Shown in pieces: positions 24,330 to 33,578 of a stretch of 64,000 bases of DNA. The notes beneath the pieces were generated by a model, which was given only the letters and a program-made list of their open reading frames with translations, had not been told where the DNA came from and ran no database searches. Position 1 is the stretch's first letter, and each line of letters opens with the position of its first letter. The stretch spans positions 1 to 64,000 of the forward strand of contig NZ_LMNA01000009.1 in assembly GCF_001422445.1 (NCBI RefSeq), read 5' to 3'. This DNA comes from Pseudorhodoferax sp. Leaf274. Its GTDB lineage: Bacteria > Pseudomonadota > Gammaproteobacteria > Burkholderiales > Burkholderiaceae_C. Both the position numbers and the translations under genes were made by a program.

Positions 24330-24589
24330 TGCTGCTCGGTCTTCTTTGGGCGGCCGGGCTTCTTCTTGGCTTCCGCGGCGCCGGCGACCGGCAGCGGCGC
24401 GGCAGCGGGCGCGTGCACGGGCGCGAGGGGCGCCGCTGGCGGCTGCAGGCTCGCGCCGTCGGCGGCCGCCTGCATGTCGCGCGTCAGGTAGCGCCCGCGC
24501 GGCAGGAGCCGGGTGAAGACAGCGGCTTCCCGACGGGACACGCTGCGCTCCTTGCTCGTCTTGGTGTCGGTGAGAAGTACTTTGGTCAT
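24326..24589 (-). CDS. Small basic-tailed protein with an AT-hook-like motif
   Basis: 87 residues overlapping the portal start. N-terminal TKVLLTDTKTSKERSVSRRE, a Pro/Ala-rich middle, and a C-terminal [13 protein letters not shown] that matches an AT-hook (GRP core with Lys). It may bind DNA or pack inside the head; not recognised as a known family. Confidence 0.5.
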   Translation of the reverse strand: MTKVLLTDTKTSKERSVSRREAAVFTRLLPRGRYLTRDMQAAADGASLQPPAAPLAPVHAPAAAPLPVAGAAEAKKKPGRPKKTEQQ

Positions 24590-24608
24590 TTGAGCCTTTC
24601 GGACAGAT

Positions 24609-24635
24609 GACGGGCCGCTCTGTGGGCGGCCCGTC
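24609..24635 (-). terminator. Hairpin before the small portal-linked gene
   Basis: A 10-bp stem (GACGGGCCGC with its complement) and 7-nt loop, lying directly after the stop of the giant Ig/FN3 gene and about 20 nt before the next ATG. It lacks a T-run; CCGAAAGG follows as in front of the holin gene. Confidence 0.5.
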
Positions 24636-24647
24636 GGTGTCGCGGTG

Positions 24648-27600
24648 TCACGCCGCCTGTTGCGTCAGGTTGTAGGTGGACGGGTTGTTCACCTGCCTCT
24701 GGTTCGGCGTCACGCCGGTCGAGTACGTGCTGTGGAACCGGATGTAGTACTGACCCGGCAGCGCCGCGCCAATGGCTGCGATGTCGGTCCATCCCGTCTC
24801 GCCGTCCGCCGAGCGCTGCACGTACCAGATGTTGTCCGACTTGCGCCACAGGCGAGCCCAGTGCCCGGCCGTCATCGTGTAGCCCGTCGACACGTCGCCG
24901 CCCGCGTCCGTCACGGTCGAGATCCCACCGGTGGCGGTGATCTTGAACGCGCGCGCGGACGCATAGAACGCCGGATCCGTCTTCGAGGCGCCGGCCGACA
25001 CCGCTGCCGATTCCGTTCCGTCGCCGAGGTACTGGACCCGCCCGCCGCCGACTTGCCCGTTGTCGAGCGTCTGGAGCGTCTGGATCGCGCCGGCCCACGA
25101 CCCTGCAGAGGACGTGGACTGGAACTTGCCGGCGCTCAGCTTCGTCATGTTGACGAGCGCGATTTCCGACGCAGCGACCCAGGTGGTTCCGGTCGCTGCC
25201 GCCGGCGTGACCGCGTTCGACGCAGCGGACTCCGCGCCCCAACCGACGCTGTTGAAGGCCTGCAGCTTGAAGGTGTAGGCCGTGCCATTGGTCAGGCCCG
25301 TCACAGCCACGGGCAGCGTCGCGCTTTCCACCGGCGTGCCGGCCGTGCTGCCCACGTAGGGGATCGCACGGTACTTGGTGATGGCGGCGCCGCCGTTGCT
25401 GGCTGGCGCGGTGCCGGCGACGCTCGCAGACCCGTCGCCCGCTGTGGCCGTACCGATGGTCGGAGCACCGGGCGCCGTCACGGCAGCTGTCGGCGTCACG
25501 CTGTTCGACGGGTCGGAGTACGGACCCCAGCCGCTGATGTTGCGTGCCCGCACGCGGCTCGTGACCGCCGAACCGTTGGCGCTGGCCACGGCGATGGGGC
25601 TTGCCGTGGGCGTGCCCGTGTTCGCGTTGTTGTTGCTGAGCTGGACGCCGTACTCCAGGATCGGTGCGCCGCCGGTGCTCGGTGCGGTGAAGGCCGTGCT
25701 GACCGTGCCGTCTCCCGCCGTCGCCGTCGGCGCATCGGGCTTGCCCGGCACAGTGCTGGCCGCGACGCTCGGCTCCTTGGTCCACTGGAGCGCCGGGTAA
25801 GGGACGCTGCTGATGAAGCCCTGGAAGTTGTCGAAGTACGGGTAGGAGGTGAACTCGGTCCAGTAGATGCGGCCCTCGTGGCAGTTGATCCGCATGATGA
25901 TGTTGGCCGTCGTGCGAATCGTCTCGATGACCTGGTAGCTGGCGCCGTTGTCGTCGGTCCGCAGGATGCGCAACGCCCAGCTGCCGACGCCCACGTTGGG
26001 CCCCAGGTTGACACTGATGGCTGCGTGGGTCGCATCCAGCTTGAGACAGCTGCCGTAGTAGCCCGTCACGCTGGACAGCGAAGGCAGGCCGGTGGCGCCC
26101 AGGTCGACGGACACGTATTCGCCGGTCGTGCCGATCCGCTTGCCCAGCCGGTAGGTGCCCGAGCTTTGGATGTCCGGCATGACCTGGTAGGACACGGTCT
26201 CGCCGTCGAACTCATACATGCGGCTCGTGCCCGAAACGACAGAGATCGCTTTGCGCATGTTCGCGCTCGGGATCGTGGCGCCTGCGCTGTAGGCATTGCC
26301 CAGCGACGCGCCGCCGGCCGTGATGTCGCCTGTGTCCAGGTTGATCACGAATTCGAAGATGTTGTGTTGCGAGCCGTTCAGCGGATGCAGGTACGCGAGC
26401 GAGCGCAGCTCGTTGCCGACCTTCGCGGAGGTCTGGTAGGTGAGGCCGTGCAGTTGGCGCTCGGCGCTCCAGGTGCGGCCACCGTTGTCGGAGTAGCGCA
26501 GGACGTTCCAGCCGCCCGACGAGGTGCCAATGCGGTACGTGACGATGAGCCGCTGGCCGTGCATGAACACCTGGTTGTAGGTGCTCTGGTAGTCGGCCGT
26601 CGTGCCGCCGCCCGCGACGTACTGGACCGCGCCGAAGTCCATGCCATGCGGTGTCGCAGTGACCGCGTAGCGGAATCCGTACTGACCGGTGATGCCGTGC
26701 CTGTTCCAGATCGCCATCCAGGCGCCATTCCAGAGCTGGACAAAGGACGGTTCGTTGTGGTCATCGATCTCGTTGGTGTCGAGCACGACCGTCGATTGCG
26801 GGACGCCGTTGACGAGCTTCGTGACGTAGAACTGCCCGCCTTGGCCCGCCGAACCCATCATCGTGTAGTCGCCCGCCGTGCTGCGGTCGATGGTGTTGGT
26901 GCGGTACAGGGGCTTGGCCCATTGGCCCTGCGCGGCGCCGGCGCGCGCGACCAGTGGCGTGGGCTCGACGTAGGACGCCGAAGGCGTGACGCTGTTCGAT
27001 GCGGCCGACGCGACGCTCTCGCCGGCAGAGTTGATGGCGTAGGCGACGGCGGTGCCGGCCTGGCCGTTCGTCACGCCCGTGATGCGGCCCGAAAGAACGT
27101 TGCCGACGGTGGCCTGCTGACCCCCGGACCAGACGAGGCGGTAGCCGGTGATCGCAGACCCGCCATTGCTGGAAGGCGCCAGCCAGGCGAGATCGACATA
27201 CCCGTCGCCCGCCGTGGCGGTCACGCCAGTCGGGGCGCCAGGCGCGACAACGCCAGCCGACACCGCCAAGTTGAAGCTGGCCAGCGTGGCCGTGGCACCC
27301 ACGTTGTCCGTGACGCGGATCGATAGACCAGAGGCCGTGCCGGCGCTCGTGGGCGTGCCCGTGATGGCGCCGGTGCCCGTGTTGAACGACAGACCGGCGG
27401 GCAGCGTGCCGGCCACCAGCGAGAAGGTGCGCGGCGTGACGCCGCCGGATGCCACCGGCGTGAAGCTGTAGGCGGTGCCCACGGTCGCGCTCGTGGCTGG
27501 CGTGCCGCTGATGGTCAGGGTGGCCGGCGCGGCCGCGACGACGATGGTGAAAGGCGCCAGGCTGACGGTCTCGTTCGCCGCGTCGGTCACGCGCAGGACG

Positions 27601-28202
27601 ATGTTCGCGGACGTGCCCGTGGAGGTCGGCGAGCCGCTGACGAGGCCCGTGTTGGCGTTGATCGACACGCCGGCCGGCAGGCTGCCAGACGCCACTGCGA
27701 AGGTGTACGGTTGCACGCCGCCGGATGCGCCCAGCTGCAGCGAGTACGGCACGCCGACGGCTGCGTTCAGCACAGGGTCCCCGTAGATCGCCAGCACCGA
27801 GCCGGTGGCGGCCACGCGCACGGTGAAGGGGCCGATGGTGGCTGCCTCGCCATTGGCGTCCACCGCGCGGACCGAGAACGTGCTCGACCCCGCGGTGGTC
27901 AGGATGCCGCTGATCACACCGGTGCTGGCGTTGATCGCCAGGCCGGCCGGCAGCGAGCCGGACACAACGGAGAACGTCTTGGCACCGGTGCCGCTCACGA
28001 CGACCGGGTAGAACACGTACGGCTCGCCGACGTTGGCAGCCGGCTTGGGCCACCCCTCCAGCACCATCGGCGGTGGGACGATGGTGCCGCTGCCGCCGAC
28101 GAGCCGCGCGTTGCCGTCCTTGTCCACCACGTACGGGCCCGAGCGGTCGCCCAGACGCCAGTAGTACCCGGCCTTGAGCCGGAAGCCTTGTGGGAATGCC
28201 AT
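24648..28202 (-). CDS. Giant Ig/FN3/Asp-box protein encoded between capsid and portal
   Basis: 1184 residues with a good ribosome-binding site (AAGGAG). After about 50 N-terminal residues come three putative Ig (He_PIG) domains to about residue 325, each with the pattern SGSLPAGxxINAxTG or a close variant. One FN3-like domain follows (APGAPTGVTATAGDGYVDL). Then comes about 400 residues resembling a beta-propeller with Asp-boxes (YSDNGGRTWSAE; RTDDNGASYQV) as in sialidases and other BNR proteins, two more FN3 domains, and a C-terminal beta domain of about 150 residues. No membrane segment is visible. It probably decorates the virion and binds glycans. Catalysis cannot be judged from sequence. 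Confidence 0.8.
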   Translation of the reverse strand: MAFPQGFRLKAGYYWRLGDRSGPYVVDKDGNARLVGGSGTIVPPPMVLEGWPKPAANVGEPYVFYPVVVSGTGAKTFSVVSGSLPAGLAINASTGVISGILTTAGSSTFSVRAVDANGEAATIGPFTVRVAATGSVLAIYGDPVLNAAVGVPYSLQLGASGGVQPYTFAVASGSLPAGVSINANTGLVSGSPTSTGTSANIVLRVTDAANETVSLAPFTIVVAAAPATLTISGTPATSATVGTAYSFTPVASGGVTPRTFSLVAGTLPAGLSFNTGTGAITGTPTSAGTASGLSIRVTDNVGATATLASFNLAVSAGVVAPGAPTGVTATAGDGYVDLAWLAPSSNGGSAITGYRLVWSGGQQATVGNVLSGRITGVTNGQAGTAVAYAINSAGESVASAASNSVTPSASYVEPTPLVARAGAAQGQWAKPLYRTNTIDRSTAGDYTMMGSAGQGGQFYVTKLVNGVPQSTVVLDTNEIDDHNEPSFVQLWNGAWMAIWNRHGITGQYGFRYAVTATPHGMDFGAVQYVAGGGTTADYQSTYNQVFMHGQRLIVTYRIGTSSGGWNVLRYSDNGGRTWSAERQLHGLTYQTSAKVGNELRSLAYLHPLNGSQHNIFEFVINLDTGDITAGGASLGNAYSAGATIPSANMRKAISVVSGTSRMYEFDGETVSYQVMPDIQSSGTYRLGKRIGTTGEYVSVDLGATGLPSLSSVTGYYGSCLKLDATHAAISVNLGPNVGVGSWALRILRTDDNGASYQVIETIRTTANIIMRINCHEGRIYWTEFTSYPYFDNFQGFISSVPYPALQWTKEPSVAASTVPGKPDAPTATAGDGTVSTAFTAPSTGGAPILEYGVQLSNNNANTGTPTASPIAVASANGSAVTSRVRARNISGWGPYSDPSNSVTPTAAVTAPGAPTIGTATAGDGSASVAGTAPASNGGAAITKYRAIPYVGSTAGTPVESATLPVAVTGLTNGTAYTFKLQAFNSVGWGAESAASNAVTPAAATGTTWVAASEIALVNMTKLSAGKFQSTSSAGSWAGAIQTLQTLDNGQVGGGRVQYLGDGTESAAVSAGASKTDPAFYASARAFKITATGGISTVTDAGGDVSTGYTMTAGHWARLWRKSDNIWYVQRSADGETGWTDIAAIGAALPGQYYIRFHSTYSTGVTPNQRQVNNPSTYNLTQQAA

Positions 28203-28233
28203 GCTTTCTCCTTCGCCGTCACCGGCCTAGCTG

Positions 28234-28257
28234 AAAGGGCCTCCCGCAGGAGGCCCC
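28234..28257 (-). terminator. Hairpin between capsid gene and the Ig/FN3 gene
   Basis: On the minus strand GGGCCTCC-TGCG-GGAGGCCC is followed by TTTCAG, 20 bp after the capsid stop. A good place for a partial terminator lowering expression of the giant protein relative to capsid. Confidence 0.6.
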
Positions 28258-28276
28258 TTGGACTAAGCGGCGAGGC

Positions 28277-30271
28277 TTAGACGGAACCCCACTTCACAGC
28301 GGACAGGTGGGCGGCGGCCGACGCGCGGCGCTTGGCCCAGTTGATGGCGCGCTCGGCGCGGAAGCCGACCAGGTTGCGCTGCCACAGGCTGACCAGCACC
28401 GTGGTGGCGGTGGTCGGGTTGTCCGGAGCGCTGTCCATCTGCAGGGAGGCCTCGCGGCTCAGATCGACGGCGAAGCCGCCCTCGTCGCCCAGGTAGATGT
28501 CCGAGGCGTTCACCAGCGCAACGGTCGAACCGGCGCTCACCGTGGGCACGTACTGCGAGACGATGACGGGCAGGCCCGCGAAGGTGCCGCCGCGCATCGT
28601 GATGCCGGGGTGCACGGTCTGGCCCAGCGCGTTCTTCATCAGCGACAGCGCCAGGGCGACGGTGGCAGGCATGATCCAAACGCCGGCGGTCGGGGCGTTG
28701 TTGGCTGCGATGAAGGCGCCGAAGATGGCCTTCACGTCCGCATTGACCGCGTCCTCGTCCACGCCGCTGGACACGATCGGCGTCACGCCGTTGAGTACCG
28801 ATGCGGGCGAGACGCCGGCGGCGGCTGCCTTGGCCGGGTCGATGAAGTCGAGGTCCAGGCGTTCGCGCAGTGCGTCCACCAACGCGTCGCGGATGACCGC
28901 ATCGGCCGACGGGGAGCTGTCGCGCAGGATCTCCTCGGTGACCACCGCGATGTTGGCGACCTTCAGCGGCTCCAGCGTCTTGCGCTCGAAGTCGAACTTG
29001 GTCAGCGGCTTGGCCTGGCCTTCGCCGACCCAGTAGCCCGCGCCGCCCGACGTCTGGCCGACCATGGGCACGCGGAACGGCGTGGAGCGCAGCGCCGGCA
29101 CTCCGTTCTGGCCGAACTTGCCGATGATGGTTTCGGGGCGCAGGTACTCCACGAAGTCGGCGTACACGGTCGTTTCGTCCCCGACCAGCGCGCCGGCCCA
29201 GGCGTCGCTCGACGTGGAACCGGCGGCGACGGCCGCCTTCAGCACGTTCTGCACGCGCGGGTCGAGCCGCTGGTCGGCCTGGGCCAGGTTCAGCGCGCCC
29301 AGGTGGTTGCCCTGGGCCTTCGCGATGAGGCGCGCCATCTGCGCCAGCGCCAGGCCCTTGCCCACGATGCGGTTGTCACGCACCTGGATCGAGGGCTGAC
29401 GCGACTCGCTGCCTTCCTTGCCGTTCTGGCCGGCGGCAGGCTTGGCCGTCTTGACCAGGTCGCTTTCCATCACGCGCAGGTCCTCGAGCTCTTGGTCGAT
29501 GCCCTTGATCTCGGCGGTGATCTCGGCGAAGCGTTCCTGCTCCGCAGCGTCCTTCGTGCGGCCGGCGTCAACGGCCTTGGTCTGGATGGAGGTGCGCTCG
29601 TCGGTCAGCGCCTTGCGCTTCGCTTCGAGGGCTTGGATTTGTTCTTGGACGTTCATGGTGGCCCCTTTCCGGGCATAAAAAAACCCGCCAGAGGCGGGCT
29701 GTTGCTGGGTTCCCGAAGCGCCGGGAGGGGGTGCGGCCGGCTGGCCGCGCTGTTCGCCGCCCTGCGCGGCGCCAGACGAGGCACGCAGGGCGGTGTCGAG
29801 GGACTTAATGGCGGTGATGGACGCCTCGGCGTTGGCGGGCACCGTCACTGCGCTCAACTCATGCCAGTTCCAGCGCAGGAAGCGGATGCCGTCGTCCATG
29901 AACGCGTACTCCAGCGGCGAGAAGCCGATGGACAGCCCGCGCACCAGGCCGGTCTTGATGGACTGCCATGCTTCCTCCAGACGTGCAATCAGCTGGCTCG
30001 GCATGTCAGGCGTCGGCTTGACCAACGCAGCGCGGATCTCGATGCCTTTCGCCGTGACGCGCGCAGCGGTCACGTTGCCGATGGGTTGCGAGTGGTCGTG
30101 CTGCCACAGCAGCGGCACGGGCAACAGGAACTCCGCGCCGCCGGGCTCCACGATGTCGCCCATGCGATCGGTGCCTGGGGTGCTGGCGATGCCGTTGATT
30201 TCGCGCTTGTCTTCATCGACGGCCTTGAGGACCATCGTGGAATAGACGCGGTTGATGCTCTTGGGGTCCAT
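28277..30271 (-). CDS. Fused HK97-type prohead protease and major capsid protein
   Basis: 664 residues from an ATG with a GGAGGG site. Residues 1-185 are a U35-type prohead protease: GIASTPGTDRMGDIVEPGG, LLWQHDHSQPIGN with the catalytic His, GLVRGLSIGF with the catalytic Ser region. Residues 206-664 are an HK97 major capsid protein: a helical delta/scaffold segment (QIQALEAKRKALTDER), then VGETTVYADF-like and PFRVPMVGQTSGGAGYWVGE blocks. The linker of about 20 residues (PASGGFFYARKGAT) is encoded by a terminator-like hairpin. Internal initiation at Met206 (AAAGGGG upstream) could also give free capsid protein. Confidence 0.9.
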   Translation of the reverse strand: MDPKSINRVYSTMVLKAVDEDKREINGIASTPGTDRMGDIVEPGGAEFLLPVPLLWQHDHSQPIGNVTAARVTAKGIEIRAALVKPTPDMPSQLIARLEEAWQSIKTGLVRGLSIGFSPLEYAFMDDGIRFLRWNWHELSAVTVPANAEASITAIKSLDTALRASSGAAQGGEQRGQPAAPPPGASGTQQQPASGGFFYARKGATMNVQEQIQALEAKRKALTDERTSIQTKAVDAGRTKDAAEQERFAEITAEIKGIDQELEDLRVMESDLVKTAKPAAGQNGKEGSESRQPSIQVRDNRIVGKGLALAQMARLIAKAQGNHLGALNLAQADQRLDPRVQNVLKAAVAAGSTSSDAWAGALVGDETTVYADFVEYLRPETIIGKFGQNGVPALRSTPFRVPMVGQTSGGAGYWVGEGQAKPLTKFDFERKTLEPLKVANIAVVTEEILRDSSPSADAVIRDALVDALRERLDLDFIDPAKAAAAGVSPASVLNGVTPIVSSGVDEDAVNADVKAIFGAFIAANNAPTAGVWIMPATVALALSLMKNALGQTVHPGITMRGGTFAGLPVIVSQYVPTVSAGSTVALVNASDIYLGDEGGFAVDLSREASLQMDSAPDNPTTATTVLVSLWQRNLVGFRAERAINWAKRRASAAAHLSAVKWGSV
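29677..29701 (-). terminator. Terminator-like hairpin inside the protease-capsid frame
   Basis: On the minus strand AGCCCGCC-TCT-GGCGGGTT is followed by a run of seven T, then GCCCGGAAAGGGG and the ATG of the capsid part. It has every mark of an intrinsic terminator, yet it is translated as the linker of the fusion protein. Confidence 0.72.
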
Positions 30272-30279
30272 GAGCCCTC

Positions 30280-30813
30280 CTAAACGGAAACGGTGTGGAA
30301 AGGGCCGCGGACGCCCGCAGAGTGCGACTCCGCAGCCGCCAGCGCCATGTCGATGCGGTCCGCTGGTGTGTGCTTTGCCGTGGCAAACAGTGCCCCCTTT
30401 GCATAGCCCTCGCCGCATCCGACCGCGTCGTAGCCGCAGGTCGCCTCTGCCACCTGGTAGTCGCCGTGGATGGCAAACAAGCGTCCTGCATGGCCCACCA
30501 GGAAGCTGCCGCCTTGCTCGACTTCGCTGTCCTTTCGAGCGAAGCCACCTGCCTTCAGGCAGCTGCGCAGCGCATCCACGAAGTCGGTGACCATGTAGGC
30601 CATCAGGTCCTTCTCGGGATGGCGCTTCGGCGGCTCGAACGCGTACTGGATGAGCTGTCCCATCCGGAACGAGGTGGTGAAGCCGAAGGCGAAGCCGCTC
30701 TTCACGCTGACCTTTTGATCTCGCCGCACGTTGAGGTCGAGCCCCGACACGCCGGCGCTGTCACCGCCGATATAGACGCGACCTTCATGGACCAGCCCGA
30801 CAATGCAAGTCAT
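30280..30813 (-). CDS. Proteasome/HslV-like Ntn hydrolase
   Basis: 177 residues beginning Met-Thr-Cys-Ile-Val-Gly. After Met removal, Thr would be the N-terminal nucleophile as in HslV. VYIGGDSAG matches the HslV strand with Asp17, RRDQKVSVKSGFAFGF matches the Lys33 region, and YDAVGCGEGYAKGALFA matches GSGGPYAQAAA with Cys in place of Ser. HslV is a self-compartmentalised protease. Here the gene sits between the large terminase and the prohead protease-capsid gene, so a role in head maturation or host protein turnover is possible. Context and motifs agree; activity is inferred. Confidence 0.75.
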   Translation of the reverse strand: MTCIVGLVHEGRVYIGGDSAGVSGLDLNVRRDQKVSVKSGFAFGFTTSFRMGQLIQYAFEPPKRHPEKDLMAYMVTDFVDALRSCLKAGGFARKDSEVEQGGSFLVGHAGRLFAIHGDYQVAEATCGYDAVGCGEGYAKGALFATAKHTPADRIDMALAAAESHSAGVRGPFHTVSV

Positions 30814-30830
30814 TCATGCTCCAGAAATGC

Positions 30831-30852
30831 GAAAGCCCGCGCGCGGCGGGCT
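30831..30852 (-). terminator. Hairpin between large terminase and Ntn hydrolase
   Basis: AGCCCGC-CGCGC-GCGGGCT followed by TTCGC on the minus strand, 20 bp after the terminase stop and about 20 bp before the next ATG. Same layout as the other hairpins in this operon. Confidence 0.55.
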
Positions 30853-30872
30853 CGGGGGATGTCCGACGGGGG

Positions 30873-32573
30873 TCAGACAAAGGTGATGCTGTACTCGGGC
30901 TGCTTTTCGGGCGGGACCAGCAACTGGCCGACGCCCATGATCAGCGTCACGGCACCGTCGATCTTGTTGTCCTTGCCCTGCTTGATCGGGCGCACCACGT
31001 CGTCATTCCCAGCTACGTGCTTGCCGATGACGTTCGCGATGCACCAGGTCATGATCGGGTGACCGTCGTGATGGAACCGGCCTGACGCGATCGCGGCCTC
31101 CAGCTCCTTCATGGGGTCGGACATGTTGGTGTAGTTCTGCGTGATGGTGATGGGGCTGAGCCCTTCATCATCGAGTTGGTGCGACAGGTTCGTGGCCCCG
31201 AACGGGTCCATCGGGCTTGCCTGCACCGGGTTCAGTTTGTTGGCGTCCTTGGCCTCGCCCAAGATCTCGCGGTAGTCCACCTCGGCGCCATCGGTCTGCA
31301 GCAGCAGACCAGCATTTACCCACTTCTGATACCGCTCGGCCATTCGCCGGTTGTCCATGTTGTTCACGGTGTCCTCGGGCACCCAGAACCGCGGCGCCAC
31401 GCTGTAGTAGTGCCGCTTACCGTCAATGTCCCGCCAGAACAGGCGGCCCATGCTGTTCATGTCCAGCTTGCGCGCCAGGTCGAATGCGAGCACGCAGGGC
31501 TGGCCCTCGAACTGCTCGAGCGTCAGCGTCGTGTCCTTCAGAGCCTCCCACTGCGCGACGTTGAAGTAGCCTTCCTTGGCCGTGACCCACAGGCCCAGGT
31601 GCTTGGTCTTGAAGACATTAGTGAACCGCGCGCGCTGTATTGCGCGGCGCTGCTGGCTCTCCAGGTACTGCTGGTTGACCGAGACACCGATGTTCGGGTT
31701 GGCCTTGGCCAGGACCTTCGGGTCCTTCCAGTCGTCGCCCTCGTCAATGGTCCAGATCCAGCCGAACAGCTCGTCGTTCGGCACGATGCCTTCCAGCATC
31801 TCGATGACCTCGCGCCGCTTGTCGTAGCAAGGCCCCTCAATGTTCGCGCCGGCCGTGGTGATGATGAACATCAGCGGCTGCTTGCGCGCGCCCATGCCGG
31901 TCAACATGGTGGTGTAGAGCGCGTCGCTGTCGTGCTCGTGGTACTCGTCCACTATGGAGCACGACGGGCTGGAACCGTCACCAGGGTTGCCGATCAGCGG
32001 TTCGAACCGGCTGCCGTCTGCGGGTTTGCTCAGGTTGCTGGCGTTGACCTCGATGCCGGCCGCGTCCTTGAGCAGCGGCGTGCGGGCGACCATCAGCCGG
32101 GCCGGCCGGAACACCTCCCAGGCCTGCTTCTCCGTCGTAGCGCCCGAGTACACCTCGGCGCCGAACTCGTTGTCCTGCGTGAACATCGACAGGCCCACGC
32201 CTGCCGCGATCACGCTCTTGCCGTTCTTGCGGTTGACTTCCCAATAGGACTCGCGGAACCGGCGCGTGTCATCGCTCTTGCGCCTCCAGCCGAAGGTGCA
32301 GACGATCCCGAACTTCTGCCAGCGCTCCAGCGTGACCAACTGCCGCTTGAAGGCCCACTCGCCTTTGGTGTGCGGCAGCATTTCGATGAAGTCCACCCGA
32401 CGCTGGGCTTCCTTCTCATCGAAGTAGTACGGGTAGGCCGGGTCCTTCGCCGCCTCCAGGTCATCGAGGTGGCGCTGGCAAGCCAGCTTGACGTAGCGGC
32501 ACGCCGGGATCTTGCCGGCGATGATGGCCTTGGCGAACTCGACCGCCTCGCGGCCTGCACCGGCCTTAGCCAT
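30873..32573 (-). CDS. Terminase large subunit
   Basis: 566 residues. The ATPase part has a Walker-type loop ([18 protein letters not shown]) and [12 protein letters not shown] as Walker B with the coupling residue. The nuclease part has [14 protein letters not shown] (metal Asp) and later [10 protein letters not shown]. Phage terminase_1 family, HK97/phiC31-type. It cuts and pumps DNA into the prohead. It overlaps the small terminase gene by 8 bp. Confidence 0.95.
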   Translation of the reverse strand: MAKAGAGREAVEFAKAIIAGKIPACRYVKLACQRHLDDLEAAKDPAYPYYFDEKEAQRRVDFIEMLPHTKGEWAFKRQLVTLERWQKFGIVCTFGWRRKSDDTRRFRESYWEVNRKNGKSVIAAGVGLSMFTQDNEFGAEVYSGATTEKQAWEVFRPARLMVARTPLLKDAAGIEVNASNLSKPADGSRFEPLIGNPGDGSSPSCSIVDEYHEHDSDALYTTMLTGMGARKQPLMFIITTAGANIEGPCYDKRREVIEMLEGIVPNDELFGWIWTIDEGDDWKDPKVLAKANPNIGVSVNQQYLESQQRRAIQRARFTNVFKTKHLGLWVTAKEGYFNVAQWEALKDTTLTLEQFEGQPCVLAFDLARKLDMNSMGRLFWRDIDGKRHYYSVAPRFWVPEDTVNNMDNRRMAERYQKWVNAGLLLQTDGAEVDYREILGEAKDANKLNPVQASPMDPFGATNLSHQLDDEGLSPITITQNYTNMSDPMKELEAAIASGRFHHDGHPIMTWCIANVIGKHVAGNDDVVRPIKQGKDNKIDGAVTLIMGVGQLLVPPEKQPEYSITFV

Positions 32574-33048
32574 TCAGTAGCGCCCCGAACGGGTTGGCCT
32601 GGCCCGGGTCTTTGGTCTTGCCGGTGAGGCGCTGGCGGCTGGATGGGTCCAGCCCGAGCATGCCGCCATAGGTCGCCATGACCGCGACCGACTCCTTGAC
32701 CACCGTCGCGGCCGGGTTCTTGACCACGCCACCCTGAGCGCCCAGTACCGTCACGCCCTTGGTGCGCACCTCCTCGCGCGCCAAGCGGAATCGGTCGTAC
32801 GCATCGCAGTACACCTCAATGTTCTGCACGTCCGCTGCCGACAGGACTTTCTGGCCACAGAGCATCGGCACAACGTGCTCCCACAAAGCCCGTCCGAACT
32901 CGCCCATCCAATCCGGGCAATCGATGTTGGTGACCTGGCCGAAGTCCGGGGCTGAAGTATTCAGCGCGCGCTTGCCCGGGTTGCCGGCCAGCTGCTTCTG
33001 CGCCACCGGCTTCGGACGGCGCCCGGATCGTCCTGCGGCACCCGCCAT
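32566..33048 (-). CDS. Terminase small subunit, P27 family
   Basis: 160 residues: [20 protein letters not shown] at the N-terminus, [20 protein letters not shown], then [20 protein letters not shown] and [11 protein letters not shown]. These are the usual marks of P27/HK97-type small terminases that recognise the packaging site. Encoded directly before the large subunit. Confidence 0.9.
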   Translation of the reverse strand: MAGAAGRSGRRPKPVAQKQLAGNPGKRALNTSAPDFGQVTNIDCPDWMGEFGRALWEHVVPMLCGQKVLSAADVQNIEVYCDAYDRFRLAREEVRTKGVTVLGAQGGVVKNPAATVVKESVAVMATYGGMLGLDPSSRQRLTGKTKDPGQANPFGALLNG

Positions 33049-33188
33049 GGCGTTCTCCTGCCCTAGGGGCTAAATTCCATATTTCGCGGTCGTGGAAATG
33101 GACCGGACAGGGCGGTTTCCAGCTCGAAAGTCCGGTTGGCCGGACCCCTCCCCCCTGGCCTACCCTGGTGCGTTACGCCTGCTCGACG
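33049..33188. other. Intergenic region, candidate cos site
   Basis: 140 bp between the HNH gene and the small terminase. In HK97-type phages with this gene order the cos site lies here. A 6-bp inverted repeat (GTCCGG-TTGG-CCGGAC, 33130-33145), another CCGGAC at 33104-33109 and a C-rich run at about 33146-33153 are visible. The cut position cannot be given from sequence alone. Confidence 0.35.
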
Positions 33189-33578
33189 TCAGCCGCGGCG
33201 CTGCTCCCTAGACGTTTTCTCCGCATGGCATCCGACCTTCACGCCGGCCTCGTCGCGCGACACGCACAGCACCTGGCAGTTCTGGTCTGTGTCTTCGCCA
33301 CCATCAGCGAGCCGCACCTTGTGATCGAGCTCGAAACGCAAGCGGGCGCTCGGAGCGATGTCGGTTAGCCGGCCGCACCCAGCGCAAAGCGGGCTCTTGG
33401 ACCAGATGCGCATGCGGCGTGCCTGCAGTGCCCGGCCTGTCAGCCGAGTGGCCGCGCTGTCCGGGGTGCGCGCCCAGGCCTTGGCATCGTCCTGGTGGGC
33501 GTCACAGAAGCCGTTCGCGTTGCGGTGTAGCTCTCGGCAGCCCTTGTGCCTGCACGGGCGCTGTGGGCGCTGTGGCAT
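33189..33578 (-). CDS. HNH endonuclease linked to packaging
   Basis: 129 residues. CRHKGCRELHRNANGFCDAH at the N-terminus is a zinc-ribbon. The HNH core is CAGCGRLTDIAPS, FELDHKVRLADGGEDTDQNC (His-Lys and Asn) and GCHAEKTSREQ. In HK97 the homologous gp74 lies beside terminase and stimulates cos cleavage. Same position here. Confidence 0.88.
   Translation of the reverse strand: MPQRPQRPCRHKGCRELHRNANGFCDAHQDDAKAWARTPDSAATRLTGRALQARRMRIWSKSPLCAGCGRLTDIAPSARLRFELDHKVRLADGGEDTDQNCQVLCVSRDEAGVKVGCHAEKTSREQRRG

Noticed and set aside
24645-27326. An 893-codon plus-strand frame opposite the Ig/FN3 gene
   Set aside because: Antisense shadow: biased composition and no start site, while the minus-strand protein has obvious domain repeats.
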